Assembly (NCBI GenBank): GCA_937991645.1
Contig: CALKPL010000025.1
Coordinates: 1 to 64,000 of the forward strand
Source of the DNA: UMGS1783 sp900555065
GTDB lineage: Bacteria; Bacillota; Clostridia; Oscillospirales; UMGS1783
Direction: 5' to 3'
DNA: 64,000 nt
The position numbers and the translations under genes were made by a program. A model generated the notes under the pieces. That model saw nothing but the letters and a program-made list of their open reading frames with translations. It was not told where the DNA came from and ran no database searches. Shown piece after piece: positions 43,324 to 52,294 of this stretch; position 1 is the stretch's first letter; the number at the start of each line of letters is the position of its first letter.

Positions 43324-43920
43324 ACTGGACTTGCTTTCTCCTGCCGGATGCGGTTGCAGGCGGCCGGATGCTAGGCTCCAGCCGACGTTTTGGATTTTAC
43401 GTTCCCCGCCCATTTGCTGGGCGCTGGCGCGCCTATTCTATTTTTTGTCCTGAGCTTCCCGGCTTTATCTCGGAACATCTAGGCGGCCTTTTGCGCTGTG
43501 CTGGCCTCGCTTACGATCGGTACGGCCCGAGCGCGCCTGCCCGCAGGAAGCGACTATGATACGAACGGATGCGCGGCGTATGCTCAGTCAGGACGGGAAA
43601 TGTGATCGGCGCGCTGCGTCTGTGCTTTGCCGTGCGGCCGCATGTAAGGATTCCGTTTGAAATGGCCCTCAGGGATCATCTCCTTGTATATATCCCCTTG
43701 TACGGCGGCATGCCGGCAGCGTCCGTTCCGGCGCCGTATGGAAAGTCAGGGCACGGCGCTCATGTCAGGCGCCGTCTGCACGCGCGCAAAACGGTCTGCA
43801 AAGTGACATGCTGCCATGCCTGTGACGCTTGTCCTGCCTATGCGCCGCAAGGAAAAGACGGGAATTTGCAAAAGGTCAGAAATAGTCAAAAATAATTCAT
43901 GGATTTTCCGGGAAAAGGTA
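43324..43920. other. 600-bp stretch without a recognisable gene
   Basis: Open frames on plus (43314-43559, 43569-43895) have no family signature, no ribosome-binding site and Cys/Arg-rich random-looking composition. No clear promoter, hairpin or RNA family was seen. rpoB, expected here in many bacteria, is absent. Confidence 0.5.
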
Positions 43921-43949
43921 TTGACAATTCGAGTAAATAGTGGTAAATT
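43921..43949 (+). promoter_or_regulatory. Promoter of the hrcA-grpE-dnaK-dnaJ operon
   Basis: TTGACA at 43921-43926 and TAAATT at 43944-43949 are spaced by 17 bp. A TATAAT at 43949-43954 is an alternative -10 without a good -35. The CIRCE operator starts at the expected transcription start. Confidence 0.75.
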
Positions 43950-43953
43950 ATAA

Positions 43954-43980
43954 TTAGCACTCGGAGATGTCGAGTGCTAA
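43954..43980 (+). promoter_or_regulatory. CIRCE operator (HrcA binding site)
   Basis: TTAGCACTC at 43954-43962, nine bases, then GAGTGCTAA at 43972-43980 is a perfect CIRCE element. HrcA bound here blocks the heat-shock operon that includes its own gene. Confidence 0.97.
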
Positions 43981-44002
43981 AATCATGAACAGGGCGATGG
44001 AT

Positions 44003-45031
44003 ATGGATCTTTCGGAGCGCAGAATACAAATATTGCGAACACTGATCGACGCATATATCGAGAGCAGCGAGCCCATTGGTTCAAAGTCTGCGGTATTTGA
44101 AAAGTTCAACCTTTCCTCGGCAACGCTGCGCAACGAAATGGCGCGGCTGGAGGAGATGGGGCTTTTGTTTCAGCCGCACACCTCTTCGGGCCGGGTTCCG
44201 AGCAAACTTGGCTACCGTTTTTATGTTGCGAACCTGAAGGACTCTCTGAAACTGGACGCAAAGCGGAAAAAGAGCATAGATCAGATGATCGAAATGCTGG
44301 CGGCCCGTCCCGATAAGATTTTTTCCAACTCAGCGCAGATTGCGGCGAGCATTACAAACTGCGCCGCCATCTCGATTTATTCCACACCGGGCAGCCGCAA
44401 ATTCGTGTATTTTGAATGCGCCATGATCAACAGCCGCAGCGTCGCTATTATGGCCGTTATGGGCGCGGACAACATCAAAACCTGCGTTTACCTGACCGAC
44501 GAGGACATCAACGTCAATGACAGTACGGTACTCAACCGGATTCTGAATGTGCATCTGACGGGTGTGGAAATTAAAAGCCTTACGGATACTGTCTTTGGCG
44601 TAATTGAACAGGAGATTTTGCGATATGTCCCTTCCATGGCGGGCATTACAAAGGCGCTGCAGTCCATTATACGCGAGGTCAACACCTATGAAATCGTCGT
44701 TTGCGGCGAGAGCAACCTGCTTTTATACCCGGAATTCAGCGATGTGGAAAAGCTCAAGTCCTTCTACTCGCTGGTATCCGACCGGAAAAACCTCGGCCGG
44801 ATTGCCGACCAGTCGTCGGAAGGGGATATCGGCGTGCACATAGACCCGGAGCTGTTCCCCAGCGCGACCCTGCTGACTGCTTCTATCGGCAACGAGGAGA
44901 GCGGCAAGGCGACTTTGTCCGTTGTGGGGCCGATGCGCATAAACTATGCGAGGATCATCGCCGATTTCAAATATTTCAGTGAAATCATGTCAAAACTGAT
45001 ACAGGGCATGACAGAAGAGGAAAAGGAGTAA
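44003..45031 (+). CDS. hrcA: Heat-inducible transcription repressor HrcA
   Basis: The 342-residue repressor has the N-terminal winged helix MDLSERRIQILRTLIDAYIE with SSATLRNEMARLEEMGLL, and PHTSSGRVPSKLGYRFYV typical of HrcA. ATG 44003 is chosen: AGGG at 43991 gives eight-base spacing and the family begins at this point. ATG 43967 lies within CIRCE and cannot be used; ATG 43985 and 43997 are weaker. It represses its own operon through CIRCE. Confidence 0.95.
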   Translation: MDLSERRIQILRTLIDAYIESSEPIGSKSAVFEKFNLSSATLRNEMARLEEMGLLFQPHTSSGRVPSKLGYRFYVANLKDSLKLDAKRKKSIDQMIEMLAARPDKIFSNSAQIAASITNCAAISIYSTPGSRKFVYFECAMINSRSVAIMAVMGADNIKTCVYLTDEDINVNDSTVLNRILNVHLTGVEIKSLTDTVFGVIEQEILRYVPSMAGITKALQSIIREVNTYEIVVCGESNLLLYPEFSDVEKLKSFYSLVSDRKNLGRIADQSSEGDIGVHIDPELFPSATLLTASIGNEESGKATLSVVGPMRINYARIIADFKYFSEIMSKLIQGMTEEEKE

Positions 45032-45035
45032 GGAC

Positions 45036-45602
45036 ATGGCGAAAGAAAAGCGTGCCAATGACGGCGAGCTGACCAAGGAGGAAATGCTCCCGCTCGATGA
45101 AGAGGCGCAGGCTGCGCTTCTGGACGAGAATGAGGCGCTGAAAGCCGATTGTGAGGCGGCGCAGGAAAAGCTTGCGCAGGCGCAGACGGAACTGCAGGAG
45201 GAGAAGGAGCGGTATTTGCGGCTGATGGCGGAATACGACAATTTCAAACGGCGCACAGCACGTGAAAAGCAGCAGGCGTATACCGACGCCAAAGCCGATG
45301 CGCTCACAGCGCTGCTGCCGATTATCGATAACCTGGAGCGCGCCGTACAGAGCGGCGCCGACGGCGCTGGCCTGCGTGACGGCGTGCAGATGACGCTGAC
45401 CCAGGCGGCTGAGGTGCTGAAAAGCTGCGGTTTTGAGGAGATTGAAGCGCTGCACAAGCCGTTCGATCCGCAGCTGCACAACGCGGTACTGCACGTGGAG
45501 GACGAGAGCCTCGGTGAACAGGAGATCTGCGACGTACTGCAGAAAGGCTATAAAATAGGCGAAAAAGTGGTCCGGCATTCCATGGTCAAGGTCGCGAACT
45601 GA
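45036..45602 (+). CDS. grpE: Nucleotide exchange factor GrpE
   Basis: The 188-residue protein has a long N-terminal coiled coil (residues about 20-90, rich in Glu, Ala and Gln), the signature RYLRLMAEYDNFKRRTAREK, and the beta-domain ending HSMVKVAN. It releases ADP from DnaK. AAAAGGAGTAAGG precedes ATG 45036, four bases after the hrcA stop. Confidence 0.97.
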   Translation: MAKEKRANDGELTKEEMLPLDEEAQAALLDENEALKADCEAAQEKLAQAQTELQEEKERYLRLMAEYDNFKRRTAREKQQAYTDAKADALTALLPIIDNLERAVQSGADGAGLRDGVQMTLTQAAEVLKSCGFEEIEALHKPFDPQLHNAVLHVEDESLGEQEICDVLQKGYKIGEKVVRHSMVKVAN

Positions 45603-45658
45603 TTGCATACCAGGACCCTTTATCATACATTTGAATTCATAAACTGGAGGAATTATTT

Positions 45659-47506
45659 ATGGGAAAAATCATAGGAATTGACTTGGGTACAACAAACTCC
45701 TGCGTAGCGGTTATGGAGGCGGGCGAGCCTGTCGTAATTCCCAATGCCGAAGGCGGCCGTACCATTGCGTCCGTTGTGGCGTTTTCCAAAACAGGAGAAC
45801 GCATGGTCGGCCAGGTAGCCAAGCGCCAGGCGATTACCAACCCTGACCGTACCATCAGCTCCATTAAGCGCGATATGGGCAGCAACCGCAAGGTCACGAT
45901 TGACGATAAACAGTATACGCCGCAGGAGATATCGGCGATGATTCTGCAGAAGATCAAGCAGGACGCGGAGAGCTATCTGGGCGAGACAGTCAGCCAGGCC
46001 GTTATCACGGTGCCTGCCTATTTCAGCGACGCGCAGCGGCAGGCGACCAAGGATGCGGGCAGGATTGCGGGACTGGAAGTGCTCCGCATCATCAACGAGC
46101 CGACGGCCGCGGCCCTTGCCTACGGTGTGGACAAGGAAAGCGAGCAGAAAATCATGGTGTACGACCTCGGCGGCGGCACCTTTGACGTTTCCATTCTCGA
46201 CATTGGCGACGGCGTGCTCGAAGTGCTTGCCACCAGCGGCAACAATAAACTGGGCGGCGACGACTTTGACGAGCGCATCATCGCATGGCTTGCGGAATCC
46301 TTCCAGAAGGAAAACGGCATTGACCTGCGCCAGGATAAAATGGCGCTGCAGCGCCTCAAGGAGGCGGCGGAAAAGGCCAAGATCGAGCTTTCGGGCGTGA
46401 CCACGACCAATATAAACCTGCCCTTTATTACAGCGGACGCATCCGGCCCGAAACATCTGGATATGACCCTGACCCGCGCAAAGTTCAATGAATTGACCGC
46501 CGACCTTGTCGAGGCCACAATGGGCCCCGTCAAGCAGGCGATGAAGGACGCGGGGCTTTCGCCGAGCGATCTGTCCAAGGTCCTGCTCGTCGGCGGCTCC
46601 ACCCGTATCCCCGCCGTGTTCGACGCGGTCAAGAATTACACCGGCAAGGATCCGTATAAGGGCATTAACCCCGACGAATGCGTCGCGCTCGGCGCGGCGA
46701 TTCAGGGCGGCGTGCTTGGCGGCGAAGTAAAGGGCATTGTCCTGCTCGACGTTACGCCACTGTCTCTGGGCATTGAAACGCTGGGCGGCATCAACACCAA
46801 GCTGATCGAGCGCAATACGACCATCCCGACCAAGAAGAGCCAGGTGTTCTCGACCGCTGCGGACGGCCAGACCTCGGTCGAAGTGCACGTGCTCCAGGGC
46901 GAGCGCGATATGGCGGCCGACAACAAGACCCTGGGCCGGTTCCATCTGGACGGTATCCCTGCCGCGCCGCGCGGCGTGCCGCAGATCGAAGTCACGTTTG
47001 ATATTGACGCCAACGGCATCGTCAACGTATCCGCCAAGGACCTTGGCACCGGCAAGGAACAGAAGATCACGATTACCGCTTCGACCAACATGAGCAAGGA
47101 CGATGTGGAAAAGGCGGTCAGAGACGCGGAGCAGTTTGCCGAAGCGGATAAGAAGCGCAGGGAAGAGATTGAAGTGCGCAACCAGGCCGAACAGCTTGTC
47201 TACCAGTCTGAAAAATCCCTCGGTGAAATTGGCGACAAGGTAAGCGATTCCGAGAAGGACGCGGTAAAGGCTGAGATTGAAAAGGTCAAGACAGCGCTTA
47301 ACGGCAATGACACCGACCAGATCAAGAGCGCGACGGAGGAACTTTCCAAGAAGTTCTATGAACTGTCCGCAAAGCTCTATCAGCAGGCTTCTGCGCAGCA
47401 GCAGGCCGCCGCGGACGGCGCGGCTGGAGCGGCTGGCCCGCAGGAAAACCCGGACGGAACCGTTTCCGGCGATTACACCGTCGTGGACGACGACAAGAAA
47501 GACTAA
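45659..47506 (+). CDS. dnaK: Chaperone DnaK (Hsp70)
   Basis: The 615-residue protein has the Hsp70 motifs GIDLGTTNSCVAVMEAGEP at the N-terminus, IINEPTAAALAYGVDK, VYDLGGGTFDVSILDIGDG and KVLLVGGSTRIPAV. The substrate-binding domain and an acidic tail ending in DDDKKD follow. TGGAGGA precedes ATG 45659. It is the third gene of the HrcA-controlled operon. Confidence 0.98.
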   Translation: MGKIIGIDLGTTNSCVAVMEAGEPVVIPNAEGGRTIASVVAFSKTGERMVGQVAKRQAITNPDRTISSIKRDMGSNRKVTIDDKQYTPQEISAMILQKIKQDAESYLGETVSQAVITVPAYFSDAQRQATKDAGRIAGLEVLRIINEPTAAALAYGVDKESEQKIMVYDLGGGTFDVSILDIGDGVLEVLATSGNNKLGGDDFDERIIAWLAESFQKENGIDLRQDKMALQRLKEAAEKAKIELSGVTTTNINLPFITADASGPKHLDMTLTRAKFNELTADLVEATMGPVKQAMKDAGLSPSDLSKVLLVGGSTRIPAVFDAVKNYTGKDPYKGINPDECVALGAAIQGGVLGGEVKGIVLLDVTPLSLGIETLGGINTKLIERNTTIPTKKSQVFSTAADGQTSVEVHVLQGERDMAADNKTLGRFHLDGIPAAPRGVPQIEVTFDIDANGIVNVSAKDLGTGKEQKITITASTNMSKDDVEKAVRDAEQFAEADKKRREEIEVRNQAEQLVYQSEKSLGEIGDKVSDSEKDAVKAEIEKVKTALNGNDTDQIKSATEELSKKFYELSAKLYQQASAQQQAAADGAAGAAGPQENPDGTVSGDYTVVDDDKKD

Positions 47507-47514
47507 ATTCACGC

Positions 47515-47544
47515 GTGAGGGGGCCGAAAAACCGACCCCCTCAC
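47515..47544 (+). other. Stem-loop between dnaK and dnaJ
   Basis: GTGAGGGGG at 47515-47523 pairs with CCCCCTCAC at 47536-47544. No U-run follows, so it is more likely to protect or process the dnaK message than to stop transcription fully. Confidence 0.6.
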
Positions 47545-47562
47545 TGATTGAGGTTTGATGGA

Positions 47563-48717
47563 ATGGCGGACAAGAGAGACTATTATGAGGTGCTGGGCGT
47601 CGACCGAAACGCCACTGACGAAGAAATTAAAAAGGCGTTTCGCAAAGCTGCGAAAACCTGTCACCCGGACCTGAATCCGGGCGACAAAGCCGCTGAGCAG
47701 AAATTTAAAGAAGTAAACGAGGCGTACAGCGTCCTGTCCGACAAGGAGAAGAAACAGCGGTACGACCAGTTCGGGCACGCGGGCGTAGACCCCTCTTATG
47801 GTGCGGGCGGCCCCGGCGCGGGCGGGTACGGCCAGTACGGCGGCGGCGATTTTGGCGATATATTCGGCGATATATTCGGGGACATGTTCGGCGGCGGAAG
47901 AGCCCGCCGGGCCAATCCCAACGCGCCGGTAAAGGGACGCGATATCACCATTTCGCTGAGTATAGAGTTTTTAGAGTCGGTATTTGGCTGCAAACGCACC
48001 ATACGCTACCGCAGGGAAGAGGTCTGCGCGGACTGCAAGGGCACCGGCGCGCATAAGGGCGAAGGCCGGCAGACCTGCCCGACCTGCGGCGGCACCGGCC
48101 AGGTGCGTACGCAGCAGCGCACCATCCTCGGCTCGTTCACGAGCGTGTCCACCTGCAGTCATTGCGGCGGTACCGGGCAGATTATAAAGGACCCCTGCAA
48201 GGTCTGCGGCGGCAAAGGGTATACGACCGGCGAGCGCACCATTGAGGCGTCCATCCCCGGCGGCATCGCGTCCGGGCAGTCGATCAAGCTTGCGGGCCAG
48301 GGTTCCGCGGGCCGGCGCGGCGGCGCGGCGGGCGACCTGTACATCACCGTTACAGTCAAACCGCATATCCTGTTCCAGCGCCAGGGCAACGATATCTCGT
48401 ACGACGTCCCGATCACCATGGTGCAGGCCGCATCCGGCTGCACGCTGGAACTGCCTACGATCGACGGCAATACCGTGCGGCAGGTTGTGCCTGAAGGAAC
48501 GCAGAATCAGACCGTGTTCAAAATAAAAAACTACGGCGTCCCCTACATAAACGGCAGGGGCCGCGGCGATATGTATATCCGCGTGCTGATCGAGGTGCCC
48601 AGAAACTTGAATAAAAAACAAAAAGAGCTTTTGGCGGAGTTTGAAAAAGCCGCGGGTAGTAAGAGCTACGAGTCCGTTCGTAAATACCAGGAGACCGTTT
48701 CAAGGCTGAAGAAATGA
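47563..48717 (+). CDS. dnaJ: Chaperone DnaJ (Hsp40)
   Basis: The 384-residue protein has the J domain (DYYEVLGVDRNATDEEIKKA with the HPD motif in TCHPDLNPGDK) and a Gly-rich linker. Four zinc repeats follow (CADCKGTG, CPTCGGTG, CSHCGGTG, CKVCGGKG), then the C-terminal substrate domain. ATG 47563 follows TGAGG; a TTG 15 bases upstream coincides with that site. It is the last gene of the heat-shock operon. Confidence 0.98.
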   Translation: MADKRDYYEVLGVDRNATDEEIKKAFRKAAKTCHPDLNPGDKAAEQKFKEVNEAYSVLSDKEKKQRYDQFGHAGVDPSYGAGGPGAGGYGQYGGGDFGDIFGDIFGDMFGGGRARRANPNAPVKGRDITISLSIEFLESVFGCKRTIRYRREEVCADCKGTGAHKGEGRQTCPTCGGTGQVRTQQRTILGSFTSVSTCSHCGGTGQIIKDPCKVCGGKGYTTGERTIEASIPGGIASGQSIKLAGQGSAGRRGGAAGDLYITVTVKPHILFQRQGNDISYDVPITMVQAASGCTLELPTIDGNTVRQVVPEGTQNQTVFKIKNYGVPYINGRGRGDMYIRVLIEVPRNLNKKQKELLAEFEKAAGSKSYESVRKYQETVSRLKK

Positions 48718-48724
48718 TCCCATG

Positions 48725-48763
48725 AATAAACCCTATACAGAGACGCTCTGTATAGGGTTTATT
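48725..48763. terminator. Bidirectional terminator after dnaJ
   Basis: AATAAACCCTATACAGAG pairs perfectly with CTCTGTATAGGGTTTATT around ACG. It ends dnaJ on plus and the small membrane-linked gene on minus. Confidence 0.88.
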
Positions 48764-48771
48764 TGATATTT

Positions 48772-48945
48772 TTACATCATCTCGTTGATCATGGTGCCGA
48801 GATGTTTGATCGTGCGTCCGACGGGTGTTTTTGAAAATTTACGGCCCATCGCCTTCGCCTGTTTGGACTGGGTAAAAACGCCGATCGCTGCGCCGAGCGC
48901 CATGCCGGCAGCCATGCCGGTAACAAATTTGTGCCGATTGTACAT
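48772..48945 (-). CDS. Small YtxH-like membrane-anchored protein
   Basis: The 57-residue protein has one Gly/Ala-rich helix near the N-terminus (FVTGMAAGMALGAAIGVF) and a basic amphipathic tail ending in TIKHLGTMINEMM. This is the pattern of YtxH-like small proteins; the family call is tentative. ATG 48945 follows AGAGGTGA. A GTG three codons upstream overlaps that site. Confidence 0.65.
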   Translation of the reverse strand: MYNRHKFVTGMAAGMALGAAIGVFTQSKQAKAMGRKFSKTPVGRTIKHLGTMINEMM

Positions 48946-49017
48946 GATACTCACCTCTCATGTGTATTTTGCACATAAAGACATGGGGTTATAGCTATTA
49001 TTTTTTTCCATTTTTCC

Positions 49018-49046
49018 TTGCAAATCACATTGATTTATAGTTTAAT
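49018..49046 (+). promoter_or_regulatory. Promoter of the DUF1015 gene
   Basis: TTGCAA at 49018-49023 and TTTAAT at 49041-49046 are spaced by 17 bp. Confidence 0.6.
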
Positions 49047-49076
49047 ATTATGGTATTGTTATTTAGGAGGTTGAAC

Positions 49077-50351
49077 ATGGCTGTAATTAAAGGATTTAAG
49101 GGGATCCGGTACGACTGCGCCCGCGCCGGCGATATCGCAACCCTCGTCTGTCCGCCGTACGACGTGATCAGCGAGAGCGAGCGGCAGGAGTATGTCGGGA
49201 AAAACGCTTACAATATCGTAAATATCGAACTGCCGAAAGGCGATAATAAATATGCGGTTGCAGGGGAAAAGTACGAGCAGTGGCGTAAGGATGGCATTTT
49301 AAAGCAGGATCCGCAGGACTGTATTTACATATACGAGCTGCGCTTTCCGATCGGCGACGGCTATAAGGCCATTAAGGGCATTGTCTGCGCCGTCAGGCTT
49401 GAGGAGTTTGAAAACCGCGTGATCCTTCCACATGAGCGCACACTGTCCAAGGCGAAGGACGACAGGCTGGAGCTTCTCAGCGCGACCAGGACCAACGTAT
49501 CACAGATATATTCAATGTATATGGACGAAAAGGCTGAGACGACGACCCGGATTGCGTCGCTGTCCGCGTCTGCGCCCGACATTGAGTTCCAGACGGACGA
49601 CGGCTGTACCCATCGGCTCTGGATTGTAAGCGATGCGGAGCAGATCGCTGGCTTTACGCGCGAGTTTGCAACGCGCCAGCTCTATATTGCGGACGGGCAT
49701 CACCGCTATGAAACGGCGCTCAACTACCGCCGCAAGCGCATGTTCAGCGGTACGTACACGCCGGAAGACAGCGTTAACTACACGATGATGTTCCTGATCG
49801 ATATGGATAACGACGGCCTGATCGTATTTCCGACGCACCGCATGGTACGCAATTTGGAGCAGTTCAGCGAACTGGATGCGGTCGAGCGCATGAACGCCGA
49901 GTTCAATATTGAAAAACGGGAAGATCTGGACGCGGTTGAGGCAGTCCTTGCCGCGCATGACGACCGGCACGCGATTGCGTTCTATACCGGCGGCGCATAT
50001 TACTATCTGCTTACGCTCAACGACATGGACGCAGTAAAAAAGATGATGCCGGATATGTCGGACGCATACTGCGATCTGGACGTTACGGTGCTGCACAGCC
50101 TTATATTCGACAAGGTGTTCGGCATTACAAAAGAGGACCTTGCCAAGCAGACGAAAGTTACCTATACGCGCAGCGTACACGAGGCGCTGACCGGCGTGCA
50201 GAACGGCGTTTCGCAGTGCTGCTTCATCCTGAATCCCACCAAGGTCAGCCAGATCAAGGATGTGGCGAAAGCGGGCGAGAAAATGCCGCAGAAATCCACT
50301 TACTTTTATCCCAAGCTGATTACGGGACTCGTAATGAATCATCTGGATTAG
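49077..50351 (+). CDS. DUF1015 family protein
   Basis: The 424-residue cytoplasmic protein matches DUF1015: IKGFKGIRYDCARAGDIATL, LVCPPYDVISESERQEYV, YIYELRFPIGD and the strongly conserved YIADGHHRYETALNYR. The family is widespread in Clostridia, often near serine biosynthesis genes, but its function has not been shown. TAGGAGG precedes ATG 49077. The ROK kinase starts 12 bases after its stop, so they are likely co-transcribed. Confidence 0.9.
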   Translation: MAVIKGFKGIRYDCARAGDIATLVCPPYDVISESERQEYVGKNAYNIVNIELPKGDNKYAVAGEKYEQWRKDGILKQDPQDCIYIYELRFPIGDGYKAIKGIVCAVRLEEFENRVILPHERTLSKAKDDRLELLSATRTNVSQIYSMYMDEKAETTTRIASLSASAPDIEFQTDDGCTHRLWIVSDAEQIAGFTREFATRQLYIADGHHRYETALNYRRKRMFSGTYTPEDSVNYTMMFLIDMDNDGLIVFPTHRMVRNLEQFSELDAVERMNAEFNIEKREDLDAVEAVLAAHDDRHAIAFYTGGAYYYLLTLNDMDAVKKMMPDMSDAYCDLDVTVLHSLIFDKVFGITKEDLAKQTKVTYTRSVHEALTGVQNGVSQCCFILNPTKVSQIKDVAKAGEKMPQKSTYFYPKLITGLVMNHLD

Positions 50352-50363
50352 AGGTGACAGGCA

Positions 50364-51329
50364 TTGAACGGGTTATATATCGGCGTTGAAATCGGCGCCT
50401 CCAAGCATCAGATCTGCCTTGCCGACGCGGCGGGAAAGATATTGAAAATGGATTCCGGTAAAGTCGAGCTGGAAAAGGGCGCGGCAGGCATTCTCGCCTG
50501 GATGCAGGAGCACATTGCGGCCATGATCGAGGCGCGTCCTGCGGGCAGCGAAATCGTCGCCGTCGCCGTTGGCTTTGGCGGAATCATTGAAACGGCAACC
50601 GGCGTCAGCGTGATTTCGGTACAGGTGGACGGCTGGAAGGACTTCAATATAAAAGCATGGTTTGAAAAAACGTTCCAGGTGCCCTGTTTTGTGCTCAATG
50701 ATACCGTTGCCGGCGGCTTTGCGGAATACTATGCGGGCAGCGGCGTCGGTTGTGATAATTTCTTTTATACAAATATCGGCAGCGGAATCGGCGGCGTATT
50801 TTTCCTGGGTGGAAAATACTACGACGGCAGCGGTTACGGCGCTGCGTATTTCGGGCATACCTATATCCCGGACTGGACGCGGACCGACTGCAACGCCTAT
50901 GACAAGGTGGAAAACCTGTGTTCCGGGTTCGGCATCCAAAACAGGCTGCGCAGGCCCGGCTATGTGCCGAAGGATTCGAAAATACTCGCCCTTGTTGACG
51001 GCGATGTTACCCGGATCAGCGGCCTTACACTGGAGATTGCGGCCAAGGACGGCGACGCGTTTGCGCTTGCGGAGATCGACCGGATCGCGCGCGGATACTC
51101 CGTGGGCCTTGCCAATGTCATTACGCTGATCCACCCGCAGATTGTCTCTATCGGCGGCGGGATTGCGAATATGGGGGACATGCTGCTGGATCCTGTCCGT
51201 AAATATACGGATGAAAAGGTGTTCATATCGGCAAAGGGCAAGTATAAAATTGTGAAATGCGCGTTGGGCAACGATGTTGTACCCGTCGGCGCTGTGATAT
51301 ATGCTGCAAATGAAATGAAAAACAGATAG
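50364..51329 (+). CDS. ROK family kinase-like protein
   Basis: The 321-residue actin-fold protein has ROK-type motifs: GLYIGVEIGASKHQICLADA at the N-terminus, VAVGFGGIIETATG, VLNDTVAGGFAEYYAG and NIGSGIGGVFFLGGKYYDG. The usual ROK zinc motif CxCGxxGCxE is replaced by HTYIPDWTRTDCNAYDKVEN. It could be a sugar kinase with altered specificity. The start is TTG 50364 after AGAGGTGAC. DeoC follows by 16 bp, suggesting a shared pathway on a phosphorylated sugar (inference). Confidence 0.82.
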   Translation: MNGLYIGVEIGASKHQICLADAAGKILKMDSGKVELEKGAAGILAWMQEHIAAMIEARPAGSEIVAVAVGFGGIIETATGVSVISVQVDGWKDFNIKAWFEKTFQVPCFVLNDTVAGGFAEYYAGSGVGCDNFFYTNIGSGIGGVFFLGGKYYDGSGYGAAYFGHTYIPDWTRTDCNAYDKVENLCSGFGIQNRLRRPGYVPKDSKILALVDGDVTRISGLTLEIAAKDGDAFALAEIDRIARGYSVGLANVITLIHPQIVSIGGGIANMGDMLLDPVRKYTDEKVFISAKGKYKIVKCALGNDVVPVGAVIYAANEMKNR

Positions 51330-51345
51330 ATTGGAGTGTAGAATC

Positions 51346-52158
51346 ATGGATATGACGGCAATTATTGAATCGGTAACAAAACAGGTACTTGGAACGGCGG
51401 GCGCTGCCGCTGCAGCGGGCGCGTCGGCGCCGGTCGCGGTCAATACATACATCGACCATACCGTTCTGGCAGCGGATACGCCGCTTACCAAGATCGACCA
51501 GTTCTGCAAAGAGGCGGTCGAATACAAATTTGCCTCCGTATGCTTCAATCCGACGCACGTAAAATATGCGGCGGAGAAGCTCAGGGGCACAGGCGTGAAC
51601 GTATGTACGGTAATCGGATTTCCGCTTGGCGCGAACACTTCTTTTGTCAAGGCAATGGAGACGATCGACGCGATTGCCAACGGCGCGCAGGAGATCGACA
51701 TGGTCGCGAATATCGGCGCGATTAAGGACGCAAACTGGGATCTGGTACTGAAGGATATCGAGGCCGTCGTGTATGCTGCGCGCGGCACGGTCGTCAAGGT
51801 TATCATTGAAACCTGCCTGCTGACCGATGCGGAAAAAGTAAAAGTTTCCGAGCTCTGCGTGCGCGCGGGCGCGCAGTTTGTCAAGACTTCGACCGGATTC
51901 TCCAAGGGCGGCGCGACCAAAGAAGACGTGGCGCTGATCCGCAAGGCTGTCGGTCCCACAATGGGAATCAAAGCTTCGGGCGGCGTCCGGAATATGGACG
52001 ATGCACTGCAGATGATCGCCGCCGGCGCGACTCGAATCGGCACGAGCGGCGGGATCGGCATCATGAAGGGCGAAACGGCTACAAAGTGTATCAACTGCGG
52101 CCGCTGTAAGGAAATTTGCCCGACTGGAAACGTAACCATAGTCCCCAACGCATATTAA
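51346..52158 (+). CDS. deoC: Deoxyribose-phosphate aldolase with ferredoxin-like C-terminal tail
   Basis: The 270-residue protein is DeoC-like. TYIDHTVLAADTPLTKID, VCTVIGFPLGANTSFVKAME, the Schiff-base lysine in FVKTSTGFSKGG, and MGIKASGGVRNMDDAL are all present. It splits deoxyribose 5-phosphate into acetaldehyde and glyceraldehyde 3-phosphate. A C-terminal extension carries CINCGRCKEICP with cysteines at 248, 251, 254 and 258, the spacing of a 4Fe-4S ferredoxin site. That tail is absent from typical DeoC. An Ala-rich N-terminal stretch (residues 17-31) is also extra. GGAG precedes ATG 51346. Confidence 0.9.
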   Translation: MDMTAIIESVTKQVLGTAGAAAAAGASAPVAVNTYIDHTVLAADTPLTKIDQFCKEAVEYKFASVCFNPTHVKYAAEKLRGTGVNVCTVIGFPLGANTSFVKAMETIDAIANGAQEIDMVANIGAIKDANWDLVLKDIEAVVYAARGTVVKVIIETCLLTDAEKVKVSELCVRAGAQFVKTSTGFSKGGATKEDVALIRKAVGPTMGIKASGGVRNMDDALQMIAAGATRIGTSGGIGIMKGETATKCINCGRCKEICPTGNVTIVPNAY

Positions 52159-52213
52159 ATATTGCGCAGCGAATGCGCTTAATGCGCTTTGTGTAAACAT
52201 AAATAGCCTGCAG

Positions 52214-52250
52214 AAAAAACTCCAAACGTTTTCGTTTGGAGTTTTTATTT
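52214..52250 (+). terminator. Intrinsic terminator after deoC
   Basis: AAAAAACTCCAAACG pairs with CGTTTGGAGTTTTT around TTTT, with more T following. Confidence 0.92.
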
Positions 52251-52294
52251 TTAACTATAATAAAAACGCATGGGAAAAGATAAAAAATAGGCAT

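Noticed and set aside
43569..43895. 108-codon plus-strand frame after rplL
   Set aside because: No family signature, no start signal, Cys/Arg-rich composition unlike its neighbours.
45653..47512. Long open frame on minus opposite dnaK
   Set aside because: It is a mirror of the dnaK codon pattern in a GC-rich gene, has no family signature, and dnaK is certain.
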